Shown in pieces: positions 50,913 to 59,274 of a stretch of 64,000 nt of DNA. The translations under genes were made by a program, and so were the position numbers. This stretch comes from JANPBY01 sp963851405 (GTDB lineage: Bacteria; Actinomycetota; Actinomycetes; DATJPE01), in the NCBI GenBank assembly GCA_963851405.1, contig CAWKPB010000005.1, forward strand, positions 310,001 to 374,000. The letters run 5' to 3'. Under the pieces are notes generated by a model. It searched no databases, was not told the origin of the DNA, and saw only the letters and a program-made list of their open reading frames with translations. Numbering within the stretch: position 1 is the stretch's first letter; every line of letters begins with the position of its first letter.

Positions 50913-52192
50913 CGAATCACCGCGAACTCGCCAGGGTCTCGCGGTGCGCGCAACGGGGGGGGCACGGCCGCATAGCCAACAGCCACCGCTCCGAGCGGAT
51001 CCCAGGCTTGCGGTAGCTGAAGTACGGCGCGAACCACCTCTCGACAGAACATGGTTGAGGAAACCCACGCTGACCCCAGCCCTTCGGCAGCGAGGGCCAC
51101 GAGCAGGTTCTCCACACCGGCGCCCGCGGCGACAAGGAACATCTCGTGTTCGGCGGTCGCCCGGCGGCGATCGGGATAGGTGTGAGCCCCCTCGCTTGTC
51201 AGGCAAGGAACGATGAGCCGTGGCGCCATCCGGAGGAGGTCGCCCCGCCGGAGACGGCGCTCGACCTGGTCGTCCGTGAAGCCATCCGCTCGAAGATCCT
51301 CCGCCCAGGCCAGCGCCATGGCGTCCAGGAGCTCAGTGCGCACCTCAGGATTCTCGACGAGGACGAATCGCCATGGGGTCGTGTGGTGCGGGGCCGGCGC
51401 AGTGATTGCCGCTGAGATCGCCGTCAGCACGGTGGACCGGTCGATGGGTTCGCTGGTGAAGGCCCGAACGGTCCGCCGAGCGGGAACGACCTCGCGGTGC
51501 CCAAGCCGGAACATGTCCTCCGACGCCGGTCGGACCATGGCGCCGGCTCCTGGGCCGTCGGCCGTCGTCACCAGTCGCTCCAGTCCCGTCACCACAGCCA
51601 CGGGGACGCGCTCGAGCTTGCCTTTGACTAGTTCAGCAGCGGCGGCGATCTCGTCTGCCACGGCCGTGATCGTCATCTCCAATGGCCTCCCTTCTGGATC
51701 GCTACGGCCCCGATGATCATCGAGGGGGGCCACCCCGGCGACCCCGATGGCGATGTCAGTCAGACCGTGGCGCCACGGTCGGCCGGCGGTGTCGGTGATG
51801 ATGACCCCGAGTCGCACACCCAGCCGCCGAGTCAGCCCACTCCTGAGTTGGCGAGCGCTCTCGTCCGCGTCGACGGGAAGCAAGAGCACGACGCCGGCCG
51901 CGGTGTTGGAACCATCGACTCCCGCTGCGGCCAGGACAAGTCCGTTCCTGGTTTCAACGATGCAGGTAGACCCTCGCCGGGCAACGGTTCGTACAGTCTC
52001 GTCGGCGATGGCTTGGTCGCGGTCTTCGCCGGCTACCTGTCGCCCCTCCGCTTTGCTGACGATCTTGCTGGTGACAACCACGATCGCGCCATCAGCGACA
52101 CCCACCAAATAGGGGGCGAGTTGATCGACCAGGTTCGTGCCCGGCGTGATCTCGGGCAGTCCTGCAACCCCGCGGATCTCCAACCGGCTCAT
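50909..52192 (-). CDS. fbiB: bifunctional F420-0 gamma-glutamyl ligase / nitroreductase-like FbiB
   Basis: FbiB adds glutamates to F420-0 and, through its FMN domain, reduces dehydro-F420-0. The 427-residue protein joins a CofE domain (1-240: IVVVTSKIVSKAEGR, IITDTAGRPWRHG, VKGKLERVP) to a nitroreductase-like domain (about 250-425: ARRTVRAFTSEPID, APHHTTPWRFVLVE, GVENLLVALAAEGLGSAWVSS). This fusion is the actinobacterial form, as in Rv3262. It overlaps fbiA upstream and the HAD gene downstream, both by ATGA, giving a coupled fbiA-fbiB-HAD unit. The ATG at 52192 fits the CofE N-terminus. Confidence 0.95.
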   Translation of the reverse strand: MSRLEIRGVAGLPEITPGTNLVDQLAPYLVGVADGAIVVVTSKIVSKAEGRQVAGEDRDQAIADETVRTVARRGSTCIVETRNGLVLAAAGVDGSNTAAGVVLLLPVDADESARQLRSGLTRRLGVRLGVIITDTAGRPWRHGLTDIAIGVAGVAPLDDHRGRSDPEGRPLEMTITAVADEIAAAAELVKGKLERVPVAVVTGLERLVTTADGPGAGAMVRPASEDMFRLGHREVVPARRTVRAFTSEPIDRSTVLTAISAAITAPAPHHTTPWRFVLVENPEVRTELLDAMALAWAEDLRADGFTDDQVERRLRRGDLLRMAPRLIVPCLTSEGAHTYPDRRRATAEHEMFLVAAGAGVENLLVALAAEGLGSAWVSSTMFCREVVRAVLQLPQAWDPLGAVAVGYAAVPPPLRAPRDPGEFAVIR

Positions 52193-53175
52193 GCGACGCG
52201 TTCGCGACGCAACGCCAGGGCCAGGTCGAAAGCCGCCCGTGCGAGGGCTTGTGTGGCGACATCGTCGGACATCAACAGCGGGCACGCCACGACGCGCACC
52301 CCGGGCAGGTCGACGGCCGGGTCCGCTTCATCGACCAACCAGCCATCGATCAGGCCGGTGTAGAGACCGGCGACGGAGGCAGAGGTGGTCTCGACTCCCA
52401 AGGCGGTCAAGCAGGCGTCAGCCATCCCCCGTACCGGTCGGCCGCCAATGATCGGGGACACCCCCACAACTGGTGCCTGGGTGGCGGCCAGGGCTTCCCT
52501 CACTCCGGGTACGGCCAAGATGGTGCCAATCGACACCACGGGGTTTGACGGGGGAAGCACAACCAGGTCTGCGGACGTGAGCGCCGCGATGACTCCCGGC
52601 GCCGGCGTCGCCTCCTCGGCTCCGACCGGGATGATTTCCCGCGCAGGGACTCCGGCGCGCAGGCGTACCCACCATTCCTGGAAATGGATGGCCCGTCGCC
52701 CGCTCTCGTCCTCGATGACGACATGGGTCTCCACCCGGTCATCGGACATCGGTAGCAGCTCGACGCCGGGTTGCCAGCGGGCGCACAGCGCCGCAGTGAT
52801 CGTGGAGAGCGGGTACCCCTGGTCCAGCATCATGGTTCGGACGATGTGAGTCCCGAGGTCGCGGTCGCCCAACCCGAACCACTGGGGCTCCAGGCCATAG
52901 GCCTTGAGCTCGGCCGACGCGGAGAACGTCTCCTCGGCCCGGCCCCAGCCCTGCGCCTCATCGATCCCGCCGCCCAAGGTGTACATGACCGTGTCCAGGT
53001 CGGGGCAGACCCGGAGCCCGAACAGCGTGATGTCGTCGGCGGTGTTGCCGATCACCGTGATCGTGGCCGGGTCCGACCCGGCGGGGCCGTACGTCGGATC
53101 CACGGCTAGGCCGTCTCGAAGCCCACGAAGGAATCGCGCCCCTCCGATGCCTCCTGCGAGCGCTGTGATCCGCAC
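52189..53175 (-). CDS. fbiA: 2-phospho-L-lactate/phosphoenolpyruvate transferase (CofD/FbiA)
   Basis: FbiA joins the GDP-activated phosphoenolpyruvate or phospholactate moiety to Fo, giving (dehydro-)F420-0. The 328-residue protein has the N-terminal LAGGIGGARFLRGL phosphate loop, TVIGNTADDITLFGLRVCPDLDTVMYTL and PSNPVVSIGTILAVPG, all hallmarks of CofD. The start is GTG at 53175. It lies 21 bp downstream of a histidine kinase gene on the same strand, which suggests cotranscription with the two-component system. It is coupled to fbiB. The partner enzyme that makes the activated donor (FbiD/CofC) is not in the window. Confidence 0.95.
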   Translation of the reverse strand: MRITALAGGIGGARFLRGLRDGLAVDPTYGPAGSDPATITVIGNTADDITLFGLRVCPDLDTVMYTLGGGIDEAQGWGRAEETFSASAELKAYGLEPQWFGLGDRDLGTHIVRTMMLDQGYPLSTITAALCARWQPGVELLPMSDDRVETHVVIEDESGRRAIHFQEWWVRLRAGVPAREIIPVGAEEATPAPGVIAALTSADLVVLPPSNPVVSIGTILAVPGVREALAATQAPVVGVSPIIGGRPVRGMADACLTALGVETTSASVAGLYTGLIDGWLVDEADPAVDLPGVRVVACPLLMSDDVATQALARAAFDLALALRRERVA

Positions 53176-53196
53176 TGGGCCATCTTCGCAGGGTGC

Positions 53197-54210
53197 CTAC
53201 CCAGCAGTGGCCGGGATGCGGAGTTCGAATCGGCACCCTCCGTCCACGTTTGTCACATCCACGACCCCGCCGTGCGCCTCGGCAATGCCGCGCACGATCG
53301 CCAGGCCGAGGCCGCCGCCCGCATGTCCGTCCCGCTCCTCACTTCCTCGCCAGGCGACATCGAAGACGCGCTCAATCTCGCGATCCGGGATGCCGCCACA
53401 ACCGTCGCTCACGGAGAGCACGACCCCCTCGCCGTCAGCCAACGGCCGAGCGTCAATGTGAACCGCACCATCGGCGGGGGTGTGGCGAATCGCGTTCACC
53501 ACCAGGTTGCTCAAGGCTCGGCTGAGCTCGCGGCCATCGGCGCGAACCGCTAGCGGGCCGCTCGCCGAGCCATCCAGTCGTACGCCTTCGGCCTTGGCGA
53601 GAGGGTCGGCCGCGGCGATGGCGTCCGAGACGAGGTCCGCGGCGAGGACGCGTTCATAGGCCAAGGAAAGCGATCCTGCTTGTAGTCGCGAGAGTTCGAA
53701 CAGGTCGTCCACGAGCGAGGACAGCCGATCGACCTCGACCCGTATCTGGCGGTGGTAACGCGGCGGATCCTCAGCAACCCCGTCCTCGAGCGCTTCAGCC
53801 ATCGCCCGCAGGCCAGCGAGGGGTGTGCGCAGATCATGGCTCACCCACGCAACTAGGTCTCGACGCGAGGCTTCGACGACCGCGTCTCGCTGCGCCTGTT
53901 CGGTCAGCCGCACAGACTCTGCCTGCAGTTCGCCGACCTGGCGCGCGAGGGCCAGGCCAACCGCCACCGCTACGACCCCGGCGACCGCACAAACGATGAG
54001 GACGACGGCCAAGTCGTGTGGAGACAAGAACATGCGCGCTGCGGTGGCGATCACACCCGCGGTCACAGCCGCCACGGTCGTGGCGGCGGCCAGAACTGCG
54101 GCGAGGCGTACGGACCGGCGGCCTGCGGCGCGAACGGCTATCCAGCCGACCAGGCCCACAGCTCCCGCGGAGACGGCCGCCGTGAGGACGACTTGGCTTT
54201 CAGGGCTCAT
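53197..54210 (-). CDS. sensor histidine kinase
   Basis: The 337-residue membrane kinase has several hydrophobic helices in the first 95 residues with almost no extracytoplasmic domain, a short coiled linker, the phospho-acceptor box LVAWVSHDLRTPLAGLRAM (His near residue 124), the N box NLVVNAIRHTP and the ATP-lid glycines GGGLGLAIVRGIAEAHGG. The lack of a large external sensor suggests it reads a membrane or intramembrane cue. Its start overlaps the end of the response regulator by 11 bp. It stands directly upstream of fbiA on the same strand. Confidence 0.9.
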   Translation of the reverse strand: MSPESQVVLTAAVSAGAVGLVGWIAVRAAGRRSVRLAAVLAAATTVAAVTAGVIATAARMFLSPHDLAVVLIVCAVAGVVAVAVGLALARQVGELQAESVRLTEQAQRDAVVEASRRDLVAWVSHDLRTPLAGLRAMAEALEDGVAEDPPRYHRQIRVEVDRLSSLVDDLFELSRLQAGSLSLAYERVLAADLVSDAIAAADPLAKAEGVRLDGSASGPLAVRADGRELSRALSNLVVNAIRHTPADGAVHIDARPLADGEGVVLSVSDGCGGIPDREIERVFDVAWRGSEERDGHAGGGLGLAIVRGIAEAHGGVVDVTNVDGGCRFELRIPATAG

Positions 54211-54910
54211 GGGGGTCCCAGCGATAGCCCACGCCCCACACCGTGGTCAGGCGCACTGGGTCGGCCGGGTCGACTTCAACCTTCTCTCGAAGCCGCCGGA
54301 CGTGGACGGTCACGGTGGACTGGTCCCCGTACGTCCAGCCCCAGACTTGGTCCATGAGCTCGGCTCGGGTGAACGCCTGCTTGGGGTGGCGTAGGAAGAA
54401 GCAGAGCAGGTCGTACTCCCGAGTGGTCAGCGCGAGCTCGCCGCCGCCGAGGAGTACTCGGTGCGCGGTGACGTCGACCGTCAGGTCGCCGTCAGCAAGG
54501 TTCTCCCCGAGCTGACTCCCCTCGGCCTCGCCGCCCGCGGTCGTGCGCCTGAGTACGGACTGAACGCGCAGAACGAGCTCACGCGGTGAGAACGGCTTGG
54601 TGACGTAGTCGTCGGCGCCCACGGTTAGGCCGGCCACGCGGTCACCTTCCTCGCCCATGGCCGTGAGCATGACCACGGGGATGGTGTTACGTGGGGGGTC
54701 CATGGCCCGGATCCGGCGACACACCTCCAGCCCGTCGAGTGTCGGGAGCATGAGGTCGAGAACCACCAGATCGGGCCGGGTCTGCTCGAACGCGGTGAGC
54801 GCCAGCCCGCCATCGGCCACATGAGTAGCGTCGAGTCCCGCGTGCCTGAGGTACGTAACGACGACCTCGGCAACCGTCGGGTCGTCCTCGACGACGAGTA
54901 CGTGAGCCAT
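54200..54910 (-). CDS. OmpR/PhoB-family response regulator
   Basis: The 236-residue regulator has a receiver domain (VLVVEDDPTVAEV, phospho-Asp in VVLDLMLP, Lys in VTKPFSP) and a C-terminal winged helix (ALTTREYDLLCFFLRHPKQAFTRAELMDQVWG, then TVTVHVRRLREK). The ATG at 54910 was chosen because the receiver begins right there and a minus-strand TACGCT element is 6 nt upstream, giving a leaderless mRNA; the longer in-frame reading crosses the divergent methyltransferase gene. Being first in the unit regulator-kinase-fbiA-fbiB-HAD, it may autoregulate and thereby affect F420 genes. Confidence 0.93.
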   Translation of the reverse strand: MAHVLVVEDDPTVAEVVVTYLRHAGLDATHVADGGLALTAFEQTRPDLVVLDLMLPTLDGLEVCRRIRAMDPPRNTIPVVMLTAMGEEGDRVAGLTVGADDYVTKPFSPRELVLRVQSVLRRTTAGGEAEGSQLGENLADGDLTVDVTAHRVLLGGGELALTTREYDLLCFFLRHPKQAFTRAELMDQVWGWTYGDQSTVTVHVRRLREKVEVDPADPVRLTTVWGVGYRWDPHEP

Positions 54911-54916
54911 TCCGGG

Positions 54917-54922
54917 AGCGTA
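54917..54922 (-). promoter_or_regulatory. -10 element of leaderless promoter for the regulator-kinase-F420 unit
   Basis: TACGCT on the minus strand is followed by 6 nt and the response-regulator ATG. Confidence 0.5.
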
Positions 54923-54966
54923 CGGCCGCGGGTCCACGTTCTTCGCCCCCAGAAGGGAAGTGTCAG

Positions 54967-55830
54967 GTGACGGTAAGACGCAAGGAGGAGCACGCAGGAG
55001 CGGTATCGGGCCGGGTGACGTCGGCGGCGGCCCGTTGGCAGCGCGAACTGCTGGCCTGGGCGATCCCTGCGGAGATCGAGGCTGCAGCGGACCGTTCGCC
55101 GTGGGGCCATTCCCCCGAGCGCTTCGCCCTGCGCGCGGACACGGCGCTCGCCGAGCCAGGAGGAGCGAGCTACGACCGGGCGGTAGAAGCGCTGGCTCGA
55201 CCGGGAACTGTCCTGGACGTCGGCGCCGGCGTGGGCGCGGCCGGGCTGCCGCTGCTGCCCAACGCTTCACGCCTGACGGCTGTGGACCCCTCGGGTCCGA
55301 TGGTGGAGATGTTGGCCCAACGCGCCGCGGCGCTGAGCTCGATACCCACGCGCACGGTCGTTGGCCGCTGGCCGGAGGTGGCTAAGGACGCGGGCGTACA
55401 CGACGTGGTGGTCGCGCATCACGTCGTGTACGACGTCCCGGACCTTCACCCGTTCCTCGTGGCGCTCACGGGTGCCGCTCGGCGGCGGGTCGTGATCGAG
55501 CTCCCGCCGCGCCATCCGTTGACGTGGATGGCGCCTTTGTGGCTGGAGTTCCAGGGCATCGTTCGCCCCACCGAGCCCACAGCCGACACCGCTCTTGCGC
55601 TCATCGAGGCGATGGGGGTCGCAGACCTGCGCGTGGACCGATGGGTCACCACCGATCCGCGGCATCCGGTGGATGTCGCGCTGATCACCCGGCGGCTGTG
55701 CCTGCCCGAGTCGGCCGAGCCGAGGGTGGCCGCGGCCCGCGACGCGTTGCCTCCTGCCCCGCGAGATGTCGTCACTGTGTCCTGGAGCGGGTCGGCGTCA
55801 GCGATTGATGACCCAGCGCAGGCTCGCTGA
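54967..55830 (+). CDS. SAM-dependent methyltransferase, class I
   Basis: The 287-residue protein has the class I SAM-binding motif GTVLDVGAGVGAAGLPLLP near residue 82, followed by an acidic strand-end TAVDPSG and VHDVVVAHHVVYDVPD as motifs II-III. The substrate is unknown. The N-terminal 45 residues and C-terminal tail are family-specific, and no membrane segment is present. GTG at 54967 has AAGGGA about 9 nt upstream; GTG at 55018 is an alternative. It is divergent from the response regulator and precedes the decayed DapB-like remnant and fbiC on the same strand. Confidence 0.8.
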   Translation: MTVRRKEEHAGAVSGRVTSAAARWQRELLAWAIPAEIEAAADRSPWGHSPERFALRADTALAEPGGASYDRAVEALARPGTVLDVGAGVGAAGLPLLPNASRLTAVDPSGPMVEMLAQRAAALSSIPTRTVVGRWPEVAKDAGVHDVVVAHHVVYDVPDLHPFLVALTGAARRRVVIELPPRHPLTWMAPLWLEFQGIVRPTEPTADTALALIEAMGVADLRVDRWVTTDPRHPVDVALITRRLCLPESAEPRVAAARDALPPAPRDVVTVSWSGSASAIDDPAQAR

Positions 55831-55890
55831 CTCGCGAACGAGCAGACTGTGAACCCGAAGCCTGGATTCGAGCCTCCCGTGGAGTGACCG

Positions 55891-56032
55891 ATGACCGCCG
55901 TGTGCATCGCCGGAGCAACCGGATGGACGGGACGCTCGGCGCTGACATCAACGGGACCCAGGTGTACTCGGTCCGGCTCCCGAGCTCGTCGGCCTGAAAC
56001 GAGGCCTGGACACCCTGCTGCTTGGGCGCTGA
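55891..56032 (+). pseudogene. decayed DapB-like (dihydrodipicolinate reductase family) remnant
   Basis: Three fragments in three frames resemble the start, an inner motif and the end of a DapB-type reductase. The first is MTAVCIAGATGWTGRSA (ATG 55891, NAD-binding Rossmann turn, with GGAG upstream). The second is INGTQVYSVRLPS (from 55947), like the conserved (V/I)HSVRLPG stretch. The third is VGLKRGLDTLLLGR with a stop at 56030-56032, like the family C-terminus. About 140 bp of an expected gene near 750-1000 bp remain, so large internal deletions have occurred. The rest of the 306-bp gap up to fbiC shows no further gene. Confidence 0.55.
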
Positions 56033-56124
56033 TCCAAAAGCCTGGCGCGGTGTCTTGCTGCGGTGCCTCGCCACGGTGCCTCGGGACGGGCGCCGCGCAG
56101 TGACACTCGATGGCCGCCGCGTCG

Positions 56125-56130
56125 TAGGGT
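56125..56130 (+). promoter_or_regulatory. -10 element of leaderless fbiC promoter
   Basis: TAGGGT is followed by 6 nt and the fbiC ATG. Confidence 0.55.
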
Positions 56131-56136
56131 CGTGCC

Positions 56137-58683
56137 ATGGCGGCGGCTGGCTCTCACGGGATGCGCCGCGTCCTGGCGAGGGCGGAGGCCGGCAAGAGCC
56201 TGGACGCGGGCGAGGCCGAGATTCTGCTGGGAGCTCGGGATGAGGACCTCGACCGATTGGTCGTGGCAGCGGGCCGCGTTCGAGACGCCGGTTTGGCCAG
56301 CGCGGGCCGATCGGGACTGATCACCTACTCTCGCAAGGTCTTCGTCCCGCTCACTCGCCTGTGCCGCGATCGTTGCCACTACTGCACATTCGCGACAACG
56401 CCCAGTCGGCTGGAGGCCGAGGGCTCGGGCCTGTTCATGACCCCGGACGCCGTGCTGGAGCTGGCTCGCGAGGGTGCTGCGCTTGGCTGCAAAGAGGCAC
56501 TCTTCACTCTCGGTGATCGGCCGGAGGAGCGCTGGTCCGAGGCCCGCGAATGGTTGGAGAACGAAGGCTACGACTCAACCCTGGGATATCTCCGGGCCAT
56601 GGCGATCCTCGTTCTCGAGGAGACCGGCCTTCTGCCGCATCTGAACGCGGGAGTGCTGAGCTGGGACGAGATCCAACGACTCAAGCCGGTGGCACCGTCC
56701 ATGGGGCTCATGCTGGAGACGACCTCCACCCGGTTGTTTACCGAGCCCGGACAGCCGCACTTCGGCTCTCCGGACAAGGAGCCAGCAGTACGCCTGCGGG
56801 TCATCGAGGACGCTGGCCGCAGCGCGGTTCCTTTCACTACGGGGATCCTGGTTGGCATCGGCGAGACACCGGCCGATCGTGTCGAGTCACTGTTGGCGAT
56901 ACGGGCGGCGGCGCGGCGCCACGGTCACGTGCAGGAGGTCATCGTCCAGAACTTCCGCGCCAAGGATCGAACCCCGATGCGTGCCGCGCCGGACCTCGAT
57001 ACGGCCGCATATGTGGCAACGGTGGCCGTAGCCCGGCTGCTCCTCGGCCCGCGGGCGCGAGTCCAGGCGCCCCCCAACCTCAGTGACTCCGATGAGTTGG
57101 GGCTGCTGCTGCGAGCCGGCGTGGATGACTGGGGCGGGGTGTCGCCGTTGACCCCGGATCACGTAAACCCAGACCGGCCTTGGCCGCATCTGGATGATCT
57201 GGCCCGTCACACCAGTGCCGCGGGGTACCAGCTGGCCGAGCGGCTGACCGTGCACCCGGAGTACGTCCTGTCCCCAGAGCCATGGCTCGATCCACGGGTT
57301 CGCCCTCATGTCGACGCGCTCGCCGACCCCAGGGGCCTTGGTGTGGAAGGGCGTCAGCCGGTCGGCCAGCCCTGGCAGGAGCCCGACCCCCACTGGGGTC
57401 AGGTCGGTTCTGGGAGGGTCGAACTCCATCGCGAGGTCGACACTTCCGGCCGCAGTCACGATCGGCGCTCCGACTTCGATGCCGTGTACGGCGACTGGTC
57501 CGCGGTCGGGGAGTTGGTAGATCCGGGCGCCAGTCATTCGGTCCGACTCAGGGTCGGGGACAGGGCCGTGTTGGCGGCCTTGCAACGCGCTCACCTGGAT
57601 CCGGCTGGTCTCACGGATGCCGAGTACCTGGCTCTCATCACGGCGACCGGTTCAGATCTTGATGCCGTCTGCGCCCTCGCCGACGACGTGCGCCGCGACA
57701 CGGTCGGCGATGACGTGACGTACGTGGTCAACCGCAACATCAACTTCACCAATGTCTGCTACACCGGGTGCCGGTTTTGTGCCTTCGCCCAGCGACGTTC
57801 CGACGCCGACGCGTTCACGTTGTCGTTGGAGCAGGTCGCCGACCGGGCGGAGGAGGCGGTGGTGCTGGGTGCGACCGAGGTATGCATGCAGGGCGGCATC
57901 CACCCAGACCTTCCCGGCACCGCGTATTTCGCCTTGGCTCGAGCCGTGAAGAAGCGCGTCCCCGCGCTCCACGTCCATGCGTTTAGCCCCATGGAGATCG
58001 TCAACGGTGCCTCGCGCACCGAGATGTCGTACCGGGAGTTCCTTAGTGAGGCCAAGAGTTCCGGGGTGGACTCGATCCCCGGCACGGCCGCGGAAATCTT
58101 GGATGACGAGGTGCGTTGGGTGCTCACCAAGGGCAAGCTGCCGGCCGCGGCGTGGGTCGAGGTGATCCGAACCGCACACGAGGTTGGCCTCCCCAGCAGT
58201 GCCACGATGATGTACGGACATGTCGATGCGCCCCACCATTGGGTGGCGCACCTTCGGGTGATCACGCGCCTGCAGGACGAGACGGGTGGCTTCACAGAGT
58301 TCGTCCCGCTGCCCTTCGTCCACACCTCGGCACCGATCTACCTCGCCGGGCTGGCTCGTCCCGGCCCCACCGTCGAAGAGAACCGGGCGGTGCACGCCGT
58401 GGCGCGGTTGATGTTGCATGGGCGCATCGATCACGTGCAGACGTCGTGGGTCAAGCTGGGAGTTGACGGCACCCGGCTGATGCTTCGGGGCGGAGCCAAT
58501 GATTTGGGTGGAACCCTGATGGAGGAAACGATCTCCCGCATGGCGGGCAGCCAGCATGGGTCGGCCAAGACGGTCGAGCAGTTGGCCGAGATTGCAGCCG
58601 GAATCGGTCGCACGGTCCGTCAGCGGACCACGATCTACGGAGATCTTGAGGGCCCCGTGGGCCGGCCGTTGTCGGTGGCTTAG
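56137..58683 (+). CDS. fbiC: 7,8-didemethyl-8-hydroxy-5-deazariboflavin (Fo) synthase
   Basis: FbiC makes the deazaflavin chromophore Fo from tyrosine and 5-amino-6-ribitylaminouracil. The 848-residue protein is the actinobacterial fusion of two radical-SAM enzymes. The CofG half carries CRDRCHYC near residues 75-82; the CofH half carries CYTGCRFC near residues 541-548, each a CxxxCxxC cluster site. Between them is the linker around residue 440. A leaderless start at ATG 56137 fits the preceding TAGGGT. In M. tuberculosis fbiC (Rv1173) is far from fbiAB, while here it lies about 3 kb away, so most of the F420 pathway is grouped. Confidence 0.96.
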   Translation: MAAAGSHGMRRVLARAEAGKSLDAGEAEILLGARDEDLDRLVVAAGRVRDAGLASAGRSGLITYSRKVFVPLTRLCRDRCHYCTFATTPSRLEAEGSGLFMTPDAVLELAREGAALGCKEALFTLGDRPEERWSEAREWLENEGYDSTLGYLRAMAILVLEETGLLPHLNAGVLSWDEIQRLKPVAPSMGLMLETTSTRLFTEPGQPHFGSPDKEPAVRLRVIEDAGRSAVPFTTGILVGIGETPADRVESLLAIRAAARRHGHVQEVIVQNFRAKDRTPMRAAPDLDTAAYVATVAVARLLLGPRARVQAPPNLSDSDELGLLLRAGVDDWGGVSPLTPDHVNPDRPWPHLDDLARHTSAAGYQLAERLTVHPEYVLSPEPWLDPRVRPHVDALADPRGLGVEGRQPVGQPWQEPDPHWGQVGSGRVELHREVDTSGRSHDRRSDFDAVYGDWSAVGELVDPGASHSVRLRVGDRAVLAALQRAHLDPAGLTDAEYLALITATGSDLDAVCALADDVRRDTVGDDVTYVVNRNINFTNVCYTGCRFCAFAQRRSDADAFTLSLEQVADRAEEAVVLGATEVCMQGGIHPDLPGTAYFALARAVKKRVPALHVHAFSPMEIVNGASRTEMSYREFLSEAKSSGVDSIPGTAAEILDDEVRWVLTKGKLPAAAWVEVIRTAHEVGLPSSATMMYGHVDAPHHWVAHLRVITRLQDETGGFTEFVPLPFVHTSAPIYLAGLARPGPTVEENRAVHAVARLMLHGRIDHVQTSWVKLGVDGTRLMLRGGANDLGGTLMEETISRMAGSQHGSAKTVEQLAEIAAGIGRTVRQRTTIYGDLEGPVGRPLSVA

Positions 58684-58772
58684 GGTCATTTCCCCGTTCA
58701 AAATGATCAAAATCTCACCATCTGTCAGTGAGCCGTCACCGAGGGTGGATCAGATTGGGGGGCCCTCCCCAC

Positions 58773-58802
58773 TTGACGCGGTCGAGGTCACTCCTCTGTA
58801 AT
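58773..58802 (+). promoter_or_regulatory. whiB2 promoter candidate
   Basis: TTGACG (58773-58778) and TGTAAT (58797-58802) are separated by 18 nt and give a 5' leader of about 95 nt before the whiB ATG. A G/C palindromic run overlaps the upstream side. The 222-bp gap between fbiC and whiB2 has no gene. Confidence 0.5.
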
Positions 58803-58905
58803 TCCACCCATGTCGTTTGGGTCGCCGGTTGCCGGCGCGTTTTTCGGTCCAGGCCGAGCAAGCCTCGGTACGGCACATCCGGAACCGGGTCGAGGAGGGC
58901 CTGTC

Positions 58906-59205
58906 ATGAGCATGGTGCAGCCCCTGCAGGTTCCCGAGTTGGCGTCCGCGGAGGTGGTTGCCGCAGTGGTGGACCCGGCGGAAGCCGAGCTCAGTTGGCA
59001 GGAGCGGGCCTTGTGCGCGCAGACCGACCCTGAGTCGTTCTTCCCTGAAAAGGGTGGGTCCACTCGGGAGGCCAAGCGAGTGTGCACGGGTTGTGAGGTT
59101 CGAGACGAATGCCTCGAATACGCGCTCGCCCATGATGAGCGCTTCGGGATCTGGGGCGGTCTGTCCGAGCGCGAGCGGCGGCGCCTGAAGAAGGCCGCGG
59201 TCTGA
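58906..59205 (+). CDS. whiB2: WhiB-family iron-sulfur transcription factor (WhiB2/WhmD type)
   Basis: The 99-residue protein has the four cluster cysteines in order (LCAQ, VCTGC, DEC) spaced as in WhiB proteins and the G(I/V)WGG turn followed by the basic RERRRLKKA helix for sigma-factor and DNA contact. WhiB2/WhmD controls septation and cell division in mycobacteria; the assignment rests on sequence type and position downstream of manB and fbiAB, as Rv3260c. ATG 58906 has a strong GAGGAGGG ribosome binding site. It has a canonical-looking promoter and a long leader, unlike the leaderless genes nearby. Confidence 0.93.
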   Translation: MSMVQPLQVPELASAEVVAAVVDPAEAELSWQERALCAQTDPESFFPEKGGSTREAKRVCTGCEVRDECLEYALAHDERFGIWGGLSERERRRLKKAAV

Positions 59206-59259
59206 GCTGACCGTCGCGGCCGCCTGCGCCGCTGTCGACCGACCGTCATCCCACTCACG

Positions 59260-59265
59260 TACCCT
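59260..59265 (+). promoter_or_regulatory. -10 element of leaderless promoter for the large glycosyltransferase
   Basis: TACCCT is followed by 9 nt and GTG at 59275. Confidence 0.45.
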
Positions 59266-59274
59266 GGGCGCCCC

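Noticed and set aside
50913..51206. N-terminal extension of the HAD protein
   Set aside because: The extra residues lie antisense-framed within fbiB and are unconserved; the ATG at 50912 with an ATGA overlap gives the HAD motif near the N-terminus as expected.
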